A stretch of 64,000 nucleotides of DNA. It comes from RPQJ01 sp963746325 (lineage in GTDB: Bacteria > Pseudomonadota > Gammaproteobacteria > Steroidobacterales > Steroidobacteraceae). Shown here in pieces: positions 9,577-17,089 of this stretch. How positions within the stretch are numbered: the first letter of the stretch is position 1; the number at the start of each line of letters is the position of its first letter. The DNA is taken from the NCBI GenBank assembly GCA_963746325.1, contig CAVVBC010000046.1, forward strand, positions 1 through 64,000, given 5' to 3'. Position numbers and translations under genes: made by a program. The notes beneath the pieces are model-generated. The model saw only the letters and a program-made list of their open reading frames with translations, was not told the origin of the DNA and made no database searches.

Positions 9577-10527
9577 TCACGTGATCGGAATCTCTGCGGC
9601 GTGCGCCGCAGCCCAGGTGGCGAAATCCTGCAGTTGCGGATTGAGCGAGCGCGACAGCTCGACGCTGCGCGCGGCGCAGAACTCGGCGTTGAAGTCGTGC
9701 TTGAACTGGAACATGTTGCCGAGGTCTTCAGCGCCTGGAAATCCCAGGCCGCGGTAGACGTCGAACGGCACGTCCTGGTGCACCACCTCGCGGCCGAGCA
9801 CGCGCGTCAGTCCAGCCGCCATCTGTGCGCCGGTGAGGTGTTCACCGGCAACGCCAAGCGTGCGGCCCGCGAATTCCTTGCCCCGCTTGAAGATGCCGTG
9901 CGCGCAACGGCCGATGTCCTCGGCCGCGATGCCGGACAACGGCCGAGTGCCCATGGGCAACGCGAAATACAGCTTGCCGTCGGGTCCGGTCTTCGGGCCC
10001 ATGCCGAAGTGAATCAGGTTGTCCCAGTAGAAGGACGTGAGCATGCATGTCGTCGGCACCCCCGTGGCGCGGAAGTACTCGTCGGCTTCGCCCTTCACGT
10101 CGAAATGCGGCACCTTGTAGTGGCCCATCAGCGTGGGCATGCGGTCGTCGTCGAGCTTCACCCAGCGGCGCGTGTCTTCGAGCGTGGACCAGACCACGTG
10201 CTGCACGCCCGCCTCGCGCGCAGCATCGGCCAGGGCGTGCGCCTCGGCGCGCTCCTGGTCCGGTGAAAAGTGATTCCAGAAGAACGTCACGCAGTAGGCG
10301 CCGTAGGCACCTGCAAACGCACGCGCGAGGGCGGAACGGTCGCTGACGTCGGCCGCGACGACCTCTGCTCCCGCCGCGGCGAGTGCGCGCGCCTGCGGCG
10401 ACGCCGGATCACGCGTGATCGCGCGCACCGCGAACTCGCCGCCCTTGTCCGCCAGGATGGAGCGCACGAGCCCGCCGCCCTGCGCACCCGTCGCGCCTGC
10501 TACCGCAATGACCTTCTTCGCACTCAT
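9577..10527 (-). CDS. NmrA/HSCARG-family NAD(P)-binding protein
   Basis: A 316-residue atypical short-chain dehydrogenase fold. The nucleotide-binding motif AVAGATGAQGGGLVRSIL is at the N-terminus, and a Rossmann fold with an HSCARG-like C-terminal half follows (TSFYWDNLIHFG). Members bind NADP(H) and usually act as redox sensors or reductases rather than classic dehydrogenases; the catalytic Tyr-x3-Lys triad is not evident. The substrate is unknown. It lies 27 nt after the HisN-type gene, so the two may be co-transcribed. Confidence 0.88.
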   Translation of the reverse strand: MSAKKVIAVAGATGAQGGGLVRSILADKGGEFAVRAITRDPASPQARALAAAGAEVVAADVSDRSALARAFAGAYGAYCVTFFWNHFSPDQERAEAHALADAAREAGVQHVVWSTLEDTRRWVKLDDDRMPTLMGHYKVPHFDVKGEADEYFRATGVPTTCMLTSFYWDNLIHFGMGPKTGPDGKLYFALPMGTRPLSGIAAEDIGRCAHGIFKRGKEFAGRTLGVAGEHLTGAQMAAGLTRVLGREVVHQDVPFDVYRGLGFPGAEDLGNMFQFKHDFNAEFCAARSVELSRSLNPQLQDFATWAAAHAAEIPIT

Positions 10528-10554
10528 CGTTGTTCTCCCGGGACTGGGTCCGTC

Positions 10555-11322
10555 TCAGCCATGGATCGCCGCGTGAATCGACGCGTGCAGCTTGCCGTTG
10601 GTCGCGAGCACGCCCGTGCTCTGCGGCGTGAACGGCTCGCCCGCGAGGTCCGTGAACTTGCCGCCCGCGGCCTCGACGATCACCGCGCAGGCGCCGACGT
10701 CGAGGATGTTGACGTCGGATTCGACGACGGCGTCGATGCGGCCCGCGGCCAGCAGATGATAGTGCAGGAAATCGCCATAACCGCGAATGCGGCTCAAGCG
10801 GCCGACGAGCCGGCCAAAAGCAGGCCAACGCGGGCCCGTCGCCAGCGTCTTCAGGTTGCCGGTCGACAGTGCGGCATCCTCGATCGTGTCGATGCTGCTG
10901 ACGCGCAGTGGCCGGTCGTTCAGCCAGGCGCCGACGCCGATCTCGCCATAGGCGAGTTCGCCATACACGGGCGCCGACGACACGCCCACGATCAGCTTGC
11001 CCTTGTGCATCAGCGCGATCTGCGTCGAGAACATCGGGTACTCGCGCACGAACGCCTTGGTGCCGTCGATCGGGTCGACGAACCAGACATAGTCGGCATC
11101 GAGTGCGGAGGTGCCGGTTTCCTCGCCGTGAAATCCATGCGCCGGGTAGCGTGAGGCAATGTGCGCGCGGATCGCTTTCTCGGTCTCCACGTCGGCCTCG
11201 GTCACCGGCGACTTGTCGGCCTTGATCGTGATCTTGAGGTTGCGCTGATAGTAGTGACGCACGACGTCGTCAGCGGCGCGGGCGGCCTCGAGCGCGGTCG
11301 CAAGCAACTCGGAATGCGGCAT
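10555..11322 (-). CDS. hisN: Inositol-monophosphatase-family phosphatase, histidinol-phosphatase (HisN) type
   Basis: A 255-residue Mg2+-dependent phosphatase. Metal-site motifs are complete: the EETG segment, WFVDPIDGTKAF, and the C-terminal DVNILDVGACAVIVEAAGG. The DGTKAFVREYPMFSTQIAL variant is typical of HisN-like histidinol-phosphate phosphatases rather than SuhB, so histidine synthesis is the likely role. ATG at 11322 is chosen because GGAA lies 8 nt upstream; the frame is open to 11373. It is divergent from the B12 riboswitch that begins near 11408. Confidence 0.85.
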   Translation of the reverse strand: MPHSELLATALEAARAADDVVRHYYQRNLKITIKADKSPVTEADVETEKAIRAHIASRYPAHGFHGEETGTSALDADYVWFVDPIDGTKAFVREYPMFSTQIALMHKGKLIVGVSSAPVYGELAYGEIGVGAWLNDRPLRVSSIDTIEDAALSTGNLKTLATGPRWPAFGRLVGRLSRIRGYGDFLHYHLLAAGRIDAVVESDVNILDVGACAVIVEAAGGKFTDLAGEPFTPQSTGVLATNGKLHASIHAAIHG

Positions 11323-11407
11323 GGCTTCGTTCCAGTGAGACGAGCCGACATAGTACCGCGGCGTCCTTGACATGGCCTCCTGCGTTCCCTACCTTGCGGC
11401 CTTCGAT

Positions 11408-11605
11408 AGGTGATCCCGCGAGCGCAGGCTCAGGGAGAACGGGAAGCCGGTCTGATTCCGGCGCTGCCCCCGCAACGGTAGTCGAGTGAAACCGCATCGC
11501 CCGGTCCGCAAGGTCCGGCACCCACTGCGCGAAAGCGTGGGAAGGGGATGCAGGCAGGGCCCGCAAGAGCCCGCTCGAGAGCCCGGAGACCGGCCTGTCG
11601 ATCGA
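11408..11605 (+). promoter_or_regulatory. Cobalamin riboswitch upstream of btuB
   Basis: Conserved cobalamin-aptamer blocks appear in order on the plus strand: GGTGATCCCGCGAGCG near 11409, the GGGAAGCCGG...TCTGATTCCGGCGCTGCCCCCGCAACGGTAG block at about 11451-11500 and GGGAAGGGGATGCAGG near 11539. The B12 box AGCCCGGAGACCGGCC is at 11580-11595. It would repress btuB (and the adenosyltransferase gene behind it) when adenosylcobalamin is plentiful. About 150 nt separate the B12 box from the btuB ATG and must hold the expression platform. Confidence 0.92.
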
Positions 11606-11710
11606 GACCAGCTTCGCGGTGGGCGAGCGGCAGGAACTCGGCTGGCAGTCCGTAGTCCGGGTTGCCGTCCCCGCTCCGCCACCCATCCGCCCCGTCGCTG
11701 GATTTTTCAT

Positions 11711-11728
11711 TGCGTCCGCAAGGACGCA
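11711..11728 (+). other. GCAA-tetraloop hairpin before btuB
   Basis: A 7-bp perfect stem TGCGTCC/GGACGCA is closed by a GCAA (GNRA) tetraloop, 21 nt before the btuB start codon and between aptamer and ribosome-binding region. It may be part of the riboswitch expression platform, for example by controlling access to the G-rich stretch ahead of the ATG. No T-run follows, so simple termination is unlikely. Confidence 0.4.
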
Positions 11729-11749
11729 GGCACGGGGTGTGGCTAAACA

Positions 11750-13645
11750 ATGTCCTGTCAATCCGGGGCCGCGTCCGCGCGGTCGTTTTCGCGTCTACGC
11801 GTCTCCATCCACGAACTGCTTGCCGCCGGTGCGGCGATTGCGCTGCTGCAACCCGTTACCTTGCGTGCGGACGATGTGGCAGATCTGCGCGAACCCGCGG
11901 CGACCGTCATCGTCACGGCGACGCGCGTGCCGACGCCCATCGATGAGGTGCTCGCGCCTGTCGTGCTGATCGACCGCGAGACCATCGAACGCAGCAATGC
12001 CGGCGATGCCGCCGAACTGCTGCGATTCCACGCGGGTTTCGACCTCGGGCGCAACGGCGGCCCGGGCCAGCCGACGGCGCTGTTCATCCGTGGCGCCGAG
12101 AGCAACCACACGCTGGTGCTCGTCGACGGCATTCGCATCAACCCGGGCACCATCGGCCTGCCCGCCCTGCAGAACATCGCACCTGACATGATCGAGCGCA
12201 TCGAGGTGATCAAGGGGCCGCGCTCGGCAGTCTGGGGCAGCGACGCGATTGGCGGCGTCGTCAATATCGTGACGCGGCGCGGCTCGCAGACGGGCTGGGT
12301 CATGGAAGCCGGCTACGGCGATTACGACACTCGCCGTGCGAGCCTCGTCGGCGGCTTCGAACTCGGCGAGCAGGCAGACCTCGACCTGGGCGTCTCGTGG
12401 CTCGACAGCGCGGGCTTCCCGACCCGTACGGACGACACGGTCGACCGCGGCTTCGACAACCTCAACACCAGCCTCGCGCTGCGTGCGGACGTCGGGGCAG
12501 CCGACGTCGCGTTGCGATACTGGCGCACGTCGGGTAATTCCGAGTATTCGGATTTCTTCCTGACTCCGGTCGACCAGGACTTCGTGACCTCGACAGCGGC
12601 AGCCGAGGTACGGCTGCCCGTTGGCACCAAGGGCACGGCGCGGTTCTCGTTCTCGCACATGGACGACGAGATCCAGCAGAACCAGTCGCCGGATTTCCTC
12701 GAGACCGACCGCAACACGTTCGACGCCCAGTACGACTGGCAGCCGTCCGGGATGCACGCGCTGAGCCTCGGTGGCATGTTCTACCGCGAACAGGCCAGCA
12801 GCGAATCCTTCGGCGAAGGCTTCGAGGCCGACACGGACTCGTTGAATCTTTTCGTGCAGGACCGGATCACGCACGGTGCGCACAGCGCGCTGCTCGCCCT
12901 GGGCTACACCGATCACGAGACTGCCGGCACCGCCGTGACGTGGAACGCCGAGTACGGATATGGCTTCAACGAGCGGCGCACGCGTGTCTACGCCTTGGCC
13001 GGCAGCGGCTTTCGCGCGCCGGATGCATCGGATCGTTTCGGTTACGGCGGCAACCCGCAGCTCGAGCCCGAGCAGTCGCGCAATTACGAAGTGGGCCTGC
13101 GCCACGCGCTGACCGAGCGCCAGAGCCTCGAGTTCGCGGCATTCCACAACGACATCGAAGACCTGATCGACTTCACCGTGGTGTCCTTCGATCCGTTCGT
13201 CGGCGTCAACCAGAACGTCGCAGAAGCGCGCATCGAGGGCATCGAGGCCTCCTGGGCCTATCGCGGCACCGCGTGGCAGGCGCGCGTCGAGGCGATCTAC
13301 CAGGAGCCGCGCGACCTCGCCGACGATTCACCGCTGCTGCGCCGCGCCGAGGAAAGCCTGACCGTCAATCTCACGCGCGCATTCGGCCCCGCGTTGCTGC
13401 TTGGCCTCGACGTGCTGGCGACGGGCGAGCGCAAGGACTTCGGGTTCCCCACCGACGTCACGCTGGATGGCTACGTGCTCGCGAACCTGACGGCCTCCTG
13501 GCAGGTGACGCCAAAGCTCGCGCTGATCGGGCGCGTGGAAAACCTCCTGGACGAGGACTACGAACTCGCCAGCACGTACAACACCCCCGACCGTGGCGTT
13601 TACGTCGCGATGCGGTACGCTCCGGGCGCCGCAGGGCGCAAATAG
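11750..13645 (+). CDS. btuB: TonB-dependent vitamin B12 receptor BtuB
   Basis: A 631-residue outer-membrane receptor. A signal peptide runs to about residue 40 (cleavage near TLRADD). The TonB box is ATVIVTATRVP. The plug domain carries the typical VLVDGIRINPGTIG and IERIEVIKGPRSAVWGSDAIGGVVNIVTRR motifs. A 22-strand-type barrel follows and ends in an aromatic-containing strand (GVYVAMRYAPG). Substrate assignment rests on the family motifs together with the cobalamin riboswitch upstream and the adenosyltransferase 31 nt downstream. The ATG at 11750 has only a weak G-rich Shine-Dalgarno. Confidence 0.94.
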   Translation: MSCQSGAASARSFSRLRVSIHELLAAGAAIALLQPVTLRADDVADLREPAATVIVTATRVPTPIDEVLAPVVLIDRETIERSNAGDAAELLRFHAGFDLGRNGGPGQPTALFIRGAESNHTLVLVDGIRINPGTIGLPALQNIAPDMIERIEVIKGPRSAVWGSDAIGGVVNIVTRRGSQTGWVMEAGYGDYDTRRASLVGGFELGEQADLDLGVSWLDSAGFPTRTDDTVDRGFDNLNTSLALRADVGAADVALRYWRTSGNSEYSDFFLTPVDQDFVTSTAAAEVRLPVGTKGTARFSFSHMDDEIQQNQSPDFLETDRNTFDAQYDWQPSGMHALSLGGMFYREQASSESFGEGFEADTDSLNLFVQDRITHGAHSALLALGYTDHETAGTAVTWNAEYGYGFNERRTRVYALAGSGFRAPDASDRFGYGGNPQLEPEQSRNYEVGLRHALTERQSLEFAAFHNDIEDLIDFTVVSFDPFVGVNQNVAEARIEGIEASWAYRGTAWQARVEAIYQEPRDLADDSPLLRRAEESLTVNLTRAFGPALLLGLDVLATGERKDFGFPTDVTLDGYVLANLTASWQVTPKLALIGRVENLLDEDYELASTYNTPDRGVYVAMRYAPGAAGRK

Positions 13646-13676
13646 CTGCATACCCTCAAGAACGCAAGGAACCGCG

Positions 13677-14222
13677 ATGGGCCATCGACTGAGCAGAATC
13701 TACACCCGTACCGGCGATGACGGCAGCACGGGCCTCGGCGATGGCATGCGAGTGCCAAAGGAGCACCTGCGCGTCGAGGCATACGGCACGGTGGACGAGG
13801 CCAACAGCGCGCTCGGCGTGGTGCTGGCGGTGCCGAGCCTGCCGGATGCAGTGCGCGCGACGCTCACCGAGATCCAGCACGACCTCTTCGACCTCGGCGG
13901 CGAACTCTGCATCCCTGGCCATCGCGCCATCACCACCGCCTACGTCGATCGCCTCGAACAGGCGCTCGATTCGTACAACGACGGTTTGCCGCCGCTCAAG
14001 GACTTCATCCTGCCGGGCGGCGGCCAGGCCGCGGCTGCGTGCCACCTCGCGCGCACCGTGGCGCGGCGCGCGGAACGCCGCGTGTGGGCGCTGGCGCGGG
14101 CGGAGTTCGTCGCACCCGAAGTGCCACAGTATCTCAACCGGCTGTCCGACCTGCTGTTCGTGATTGCTCGCGTGCTGGCGCGGCATGAGCATGGCAGCGA
14201 GGTGCTGTGGCGGCGGCGCTGA
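13677..14222 (+). CDS. Cob(I)alamin adenosyltransferase, PduO type
   Basis: Converts cob(I)alamin to adenosylcobalamin with ATP. The 181 residues carry the PduO-type N-terminal ATP site (IYTRTGDDGSTGLGDG), the VEAYGTVDEANSALG helix, and the C-terminal signature AARRAERR-like VARRAERRVWAL with YLNRLSDLLFVIAR. AAGGA stands 6 nt before the ATG at 13677. It follows btuB by 31 nt and is very likely co-transcribed under the riboswitch, linking uptake to activation. Confidence 0.95.
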   Translation: MGHRLSRIYTRTGDDGSTGLGDGMRVPKEHLRVEAYGTVDEANSALGVVLAVPSLPDAVRATLTEIQHDLFDLGGELCIPGHRAITTAYVDRLEQALDSYNDGLPPLKDFILPGGGQAAAACHLARTVARRAERRVWALARAEFVAPEVPQYLNRLSDLLFVIARVLARHEHGSEVLWRRR

Positions 14223-14259
14223 GCGCCCGCGGGTTTCGGCGCACTCGTGCCGCAGCTGC

Positions 14260-14366
14260 GACGGTCGCTATGCGTGCGGAAGACACGCCGTAAATACGTT
14301 CGTCCCTGTAGGCTCGCGCGCGCCGTCCATGGCGCGCGACGGTCTTCCGCACGCATAGCGACCGTC
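14260..14366 (+). repeat. Repeat element II, copy 1: 57-nt core within 25-bp perfect inverted arms
   Basis: Arms 14260-14284 and 14342-14366 are exact reverse complements. They enclose a core (14285-14341) that recurs in reverse orientation at 14526-14578, identical except for an extra TTCG here at 14299-14302. The core contains its own stem CGCGCGCC/GGCGCGCG around GTCCAT. The element starts 37 nt after the adenosyltransferase stop, in the same orientation. The arm sequence is unrelated to that of copy 2. With copy 2 it fills the 402-nt gap between two convergent genes; no gene is seen there. Confidence 0.85.
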
Positions 14367-14495
14367 CCATCCGCTGCCGCGGTGTGCGCTGGCATATCGC
14401 AGGCATATCGTTGGCGCAACAGCGCGCGGCTGCACCCCAACTCGACACTTCGCGCGGCACCGCACCACTGCGCGAGCGGGTGGCGACGGCTCTGA

Positions 14496-14608
14496 TGCGC
14501 CCGCCTTCCCGGAGTCTCGGGAGACCGTCGCGCGCCATGGACGGCGCGCGCGAGCCTACAGGGACGTATTTACGGCGTGTCTCCTGGGACTCCAGGAAGG
14601 CGGGCGCA
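14496..14608 (-). repeat. Repeat element II, copy 2: 53-nt core within 30-nt inverted arms
   Basis: Arms 14496-14525 and 14579-14608 are complementary at 27 of 30 positions, and two of the other three are G-T wobbles. The core 14526-14578 is the reverse complement of copy 1's core apart from copy 1's 4-nt insertion. The outer edge is 16 nt past the btuF stop, in the sense orientation of btuF. The two copies together also form a 42-bp perfect inverted repeat (14303-14344 with 14523-14564). Confidence 0.85.
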
Positions 14609-14624
14609 CCCGAGCCATTCGCCG

Positions 14625-15524
14625 CTAAGGAGCGCCGTCTGGCGACGCGGACGAGAGACGCTGCCGCGCCTGCTCGAGCGCAGCGCAGGTCACCTCGACG
14701 CCCTGCGCCAACCGGGGCGACGCCCGCGTCACCAGGTCCGACGACACCTTGAACACGGTATCGCCCTGCACTGCACGCATCCGCGGCCATCGCTGCCAGA
14801 ACGCGCGCGGGTTCGCGATCGTGTCGTCGGTGCTCAGGATCACCTGCGGGTCCGCCGCGAGCACGGCCTCTGCCGAGATCGGCGGCGCCAGTTGCGGCAG
14901 GTCGGCGAACACGTTGCGGCCGCCGCAGAGCGTCACGATCTCGCTGATCACGTGCCGGCCGTTGACCGTGAAAATCGGCTCGTCGTCGATCTGGATGAAC
15001 ACCGTCACTTGCGGGCGCTGCGAATAGCTCGCGCGCTGCCGCGTCACACGACGTTCGAACTCAAGCGCCGCGCGCTCCGCCACTGCGGACGTCCCGGCCA
15101 GCCGACCCACTTGCCGCAGCGCCCGCGGCACGTCGGCCAGGCTCTGGGTTGGCACGTCGACGACATTGAGGCCCAGCGAACGCAGGCGTTCGATCGTCGT
15201 CTCCGGGGTCCCGGTGGGCCACACCAGCACGACATCGGGCCGTAGCGCGATCACCCTTTCGGCGTCCACCCGCCAGGCATCGCCCACGCGCGGCACGGCC
15301 TTGGCTGCCGCGGGGAAGTCGCTGAACTCCACCGCACCGACCAGCAGGTTGCCCGCGCCCGCTGCGTACGCGATTTCGGTCAGGCTGGGAGCCAGGCTGA
15401 TGATTCGCAGTGGACTCCCAGCGGCCGCCGCGGCAGGAAGTGCAAGGAGCGCGCAGCAGGCCGTCACGGCGGCCAGCCAGCGGATGCTGCATGGAATACG
15501 GGGCCACATGCTCAAGGACGACAT
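14625..15524 (-). CDS. btuF: Periplasmic cobalamin-binding protein BtuF
   Basis: A 299-residue helical-backbone (class III) substrate-binding protein. A signal peptide (about residues 1-36, with an Ala-rich end) precedes RIISLAPSLTEIAYAAGAGNLLVG, the conserved opening of BtuF/FepB proteins. RPDVVLVWPTGTP and PQVILSTDDT are the second-lobe counterparts. It would hand B12 to the BtuC-BtuD importer. It is encoded on the opposite strand from btuB, 17 nt after ampE, so it is probably read from the ampD-ampE transcript and not from the riboswitch-controlled unit. Confidence 0.88.
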   Translation of the reverse strand: MSSLSMWPRIPCSIRWLAAVTACCALLALPAAAAAGSPLRIISLAPSLTEIAYAAGAGNLLVGAVEFSDFPAAAKAVPRVGDAWRVDAERVIALRPDVVLVWPTGTPETTIERLRSLGLNVVDVPTQSLADVPRALRQVGRLAGTSAVAERAALEFERRVTRQRASYSQRPQVTVFIQIDDEPIFTVNGRHVISEIVTLCGGRNVFADLPQLAPPISAEAVLAADPQVILSTDDTIANPRAFWQRWPRMRAVQGDTVFKVSSDLVTRASPRLAQGVEVTCAALEQARQRLSSASPDGAP

Positions 15525-15541
15525 CCCGCGGGTCGCACAGT

Positions 15542-16453
15542 TCAGACCGCGGCGCCCGTGATGACGAGCAGCGCGATCACGGTGAGCCAGATCCAGAGCG
15601 AACGCTGCACGATGCGCCAGGCGCCGCGCACCGTCGCGACGTCCAGCTCCCCGGGTGCGATGGCCGCAAGGCTGGGCTGCAGCGAACCACGGCCCACGCG
15701 CGCGAGCAGGTCCTCGGCGCGATCAAGGACACCGGAGGCCGTGCCAACGCGAACGACGGCCGAGTGCCAGTTGCCGACAGCGTCCTCGAAGCTGCCCGCC
15801 AGCGCGTACGCCAGCGCCGTCAATCGTGCCGGCAACCAGGCGAGGACACCGTGCACTGCTGTCAGCTGCGTGCCGAGGTCGCCCCGCAGGCGCGGAACGC
15901 CCTGCCGCGCCGCCTCGAACGCCGCGCGCCGGCGCAGCATGTCGCTCACGCGATAAAGCCAGGCGCCGGCGGGGCCAAGGAGCATGAACCAGAAGATGAC
16001 GCCGAAGATGCGGTTGTTCGCCTGGATGAAGATCGCATCCTCAACGGCCTCGCGTGCGCCGAGTCCATGCGGAATGGGGCTCGACTCGAGCAGCTCCTTG
16101 CCGCGGCGCAGGGCTTCGTCGCGGTCGTGGCGCTCGAGCGCGGCGGCGTAATCGTCGACTTCGTCCTTGAGGTCGCGCGGGCCAAAGGCGAACAGCAGCA
16201 CGAACACGGCGAACGCAAACTGCAGCAACCCGAGCAGGTGCGGATCGAGCCAGCGCGCCACCAGCAGCACCGGCAGTGCGGGCAAGGCGATCAGGGCCAG
16301 TGCGGCAATGGCAACCACCGGGACGGCCTGGCCGGCCAGCGCGCGATCGGCCCAGTCGAACAAGGGATCGAGCCACCGCCACTCGCGCAGGTGCAGCAGG
16401 TGGGTGAGACCACGCTCGCAGGCCAGCGCAAAAAGCAGCGCAAGCAGGCTCAT
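15542..16453 (-). CDS. ampE: AmpE-like membrane protein (CobD/CbiB-related)
   Basis: A 303-residue polytopic membrane protein with four main hydrophobic stretches (N-terminal, about 40-90, about 140-165, and the C-terminal helix ending ITGAAV). Family features are LARLFYRVSD-like GAWLYRVSDMLRR, LAWLPARLTALAYALAGSFEDAV, and the partner gene ampD immediately upstream. AmpE is the regulatory membrane partner in beta-lactam signalling and is distantly related to the cobalamin-synthesis protein CobD. Given the B12 neighbourhood, CobD was considered, but ampD linkage and motifs favour AmpE. It overlaps ampD by ATGA. Confidence 0.88.
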   Translation of the reverse strand: MSLLALLFALACERGLTHLLHLREWRWLDPLFDWADRALAGQAVPVVAIAALALIALPALPVLLVARWLDPHLLGLLQFAFAVFVLLFAFGPRDLKDEVDDYAAALERHDRDEALRRGKELLESSPIPHGLGAREAVEDAIFIQANNRIFGVIFWFMLLGPAGAWLYRVSDMLRRRAAFEAARQGVPRLRGDLGTQLTAVHGVLAWLPARLTALAYALAGSFEDAVGNWHSAVVRVGTASGVLDRAEDLLARVGRGSLQPSLAAIAPGELDVATVRGAWRIVQRSLWIWLTVIALLVITGAAV

Positions 16454-17061
16454 GGCGGCGCGACCTCGAGTTCGAACTGGATGAGCGAACGCAATCGCGG
16501 CCAGTCGAACGCAGGGCCGGGGTCGCTCTTGCGGCCCGGCGCCACGTCGCTGTGCCCCACGACTCGCCCAGGGGTGAGGCCTGGATAACTGCGGCAAAGC
16601 ACGGCGATCACGCGCGCGAGCATCGCATACTGCGTTGACTCGTAGGGCGTGTGATCGGTGCCCTCGAGCTCGATCCCGATCGAATAGTCGTTGCAGCGCT
16701 CACGGCCCTGCCACGACGATGTCCCCGCATGCCAGGCCCGACGGTGGAACGGGACGTACTGCACGACCTCGCCGGTGCGGCGCACCAGCAGGTGTGCCGA
16801 GACCCGCAGGTCGGCGACGGTCGCGAAATACGGGTGGTCGTCGCGCGGCAGTGCGTTGGTGAACAGCAGGTCGATCCACGGGCCGTCGAACTCGCCTGGG
16901 GGCAGGCTGATGCCGTGCACCACGATGAGGTCCGCCTCCACACCCGGCGGCCGGTCATCGCAATTGGGCGAGGTCACCTGGCGGGCCCAGTCGAGCAGGC
17001 CGCGCCCGGTGTCGAGACTGAAGTTGACGGCAGAAGCGTTGGCGGGGCGTTGTCGTCGCAT
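16450..17061 (-). CDS. ampD: 1,6-anhydro-N-acetylmuramyl-L-alanine amidase AmpD
   Basis: A cytoplasmic zinc amidase that recycles muropeptides and keeps AmpR-type regulators inactive. The 203 residues show the family opening (TSPNCDDRP) and zinc ligands in IVVHGISLP, RAWHAGTSSW and GRKSDPGPAFDW. CNDYSIGIELEG and VVGHSDVAPGRKSDPG are diagnostic of AmpD. Only 28 nt separate its start from the divergent bioA start, so the two promoters must overlap coding DNA. Confidence 0.95.
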   Translation of the reverse strand: MRRQRPANASAVNFSLDTGRGLLDWARQVTSPNCDDRPPGVEADLIVVHGISLPPGEFDGPWIDLLFTNALPRDDHPYFATVADLRVSAHLLVRRTGEVVQYVPFHRRAWHAGTSSWQGRERCNDYSIGIELEGTDHTPYESTQYAMLARVIAVLCRSYPGLTPGRVVGHSDVAPGRKSDPGPAFDWPRLRSLIQFELEVAPP

Positions 17062-17077
17062 TGCCTACATGATGCCC

Positions 17078-17083
17078 TAAAAT
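17078..17083 (+). promoter_or_regulatory. Possible -10 element of a leaderless bioA transcript
   Basis: TAAAAT ends 6 nt before the bioA ATG, which would place the transcription start on or next to the initiation codon. No convincing -35 is found at 17 nt: TTGTCG at 17050-17055 is 22 nt away. bioA also has no Shine-Dalgarno in its 28-nt leader, which is consistent with a leaderless message but not proof. Confidence 0.3.
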
Positions 17084-17089
17084 CCCCGC

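Noticed and set aside
14247..14752. Short open frames with phrases such as GSRAPSMARDGL in the adenosyltransferase-btuF gap
   Set aside because: They are translations of repeat element II in various frames, not proteins.
15542..16453. CobD/CbiB (cobalamin biosynthesis) as the identity of the membrane protein
   Set aside because: The ampD overlap and sequence pattern favour AmpE, and no other cobalamin-synthesis genes are present.
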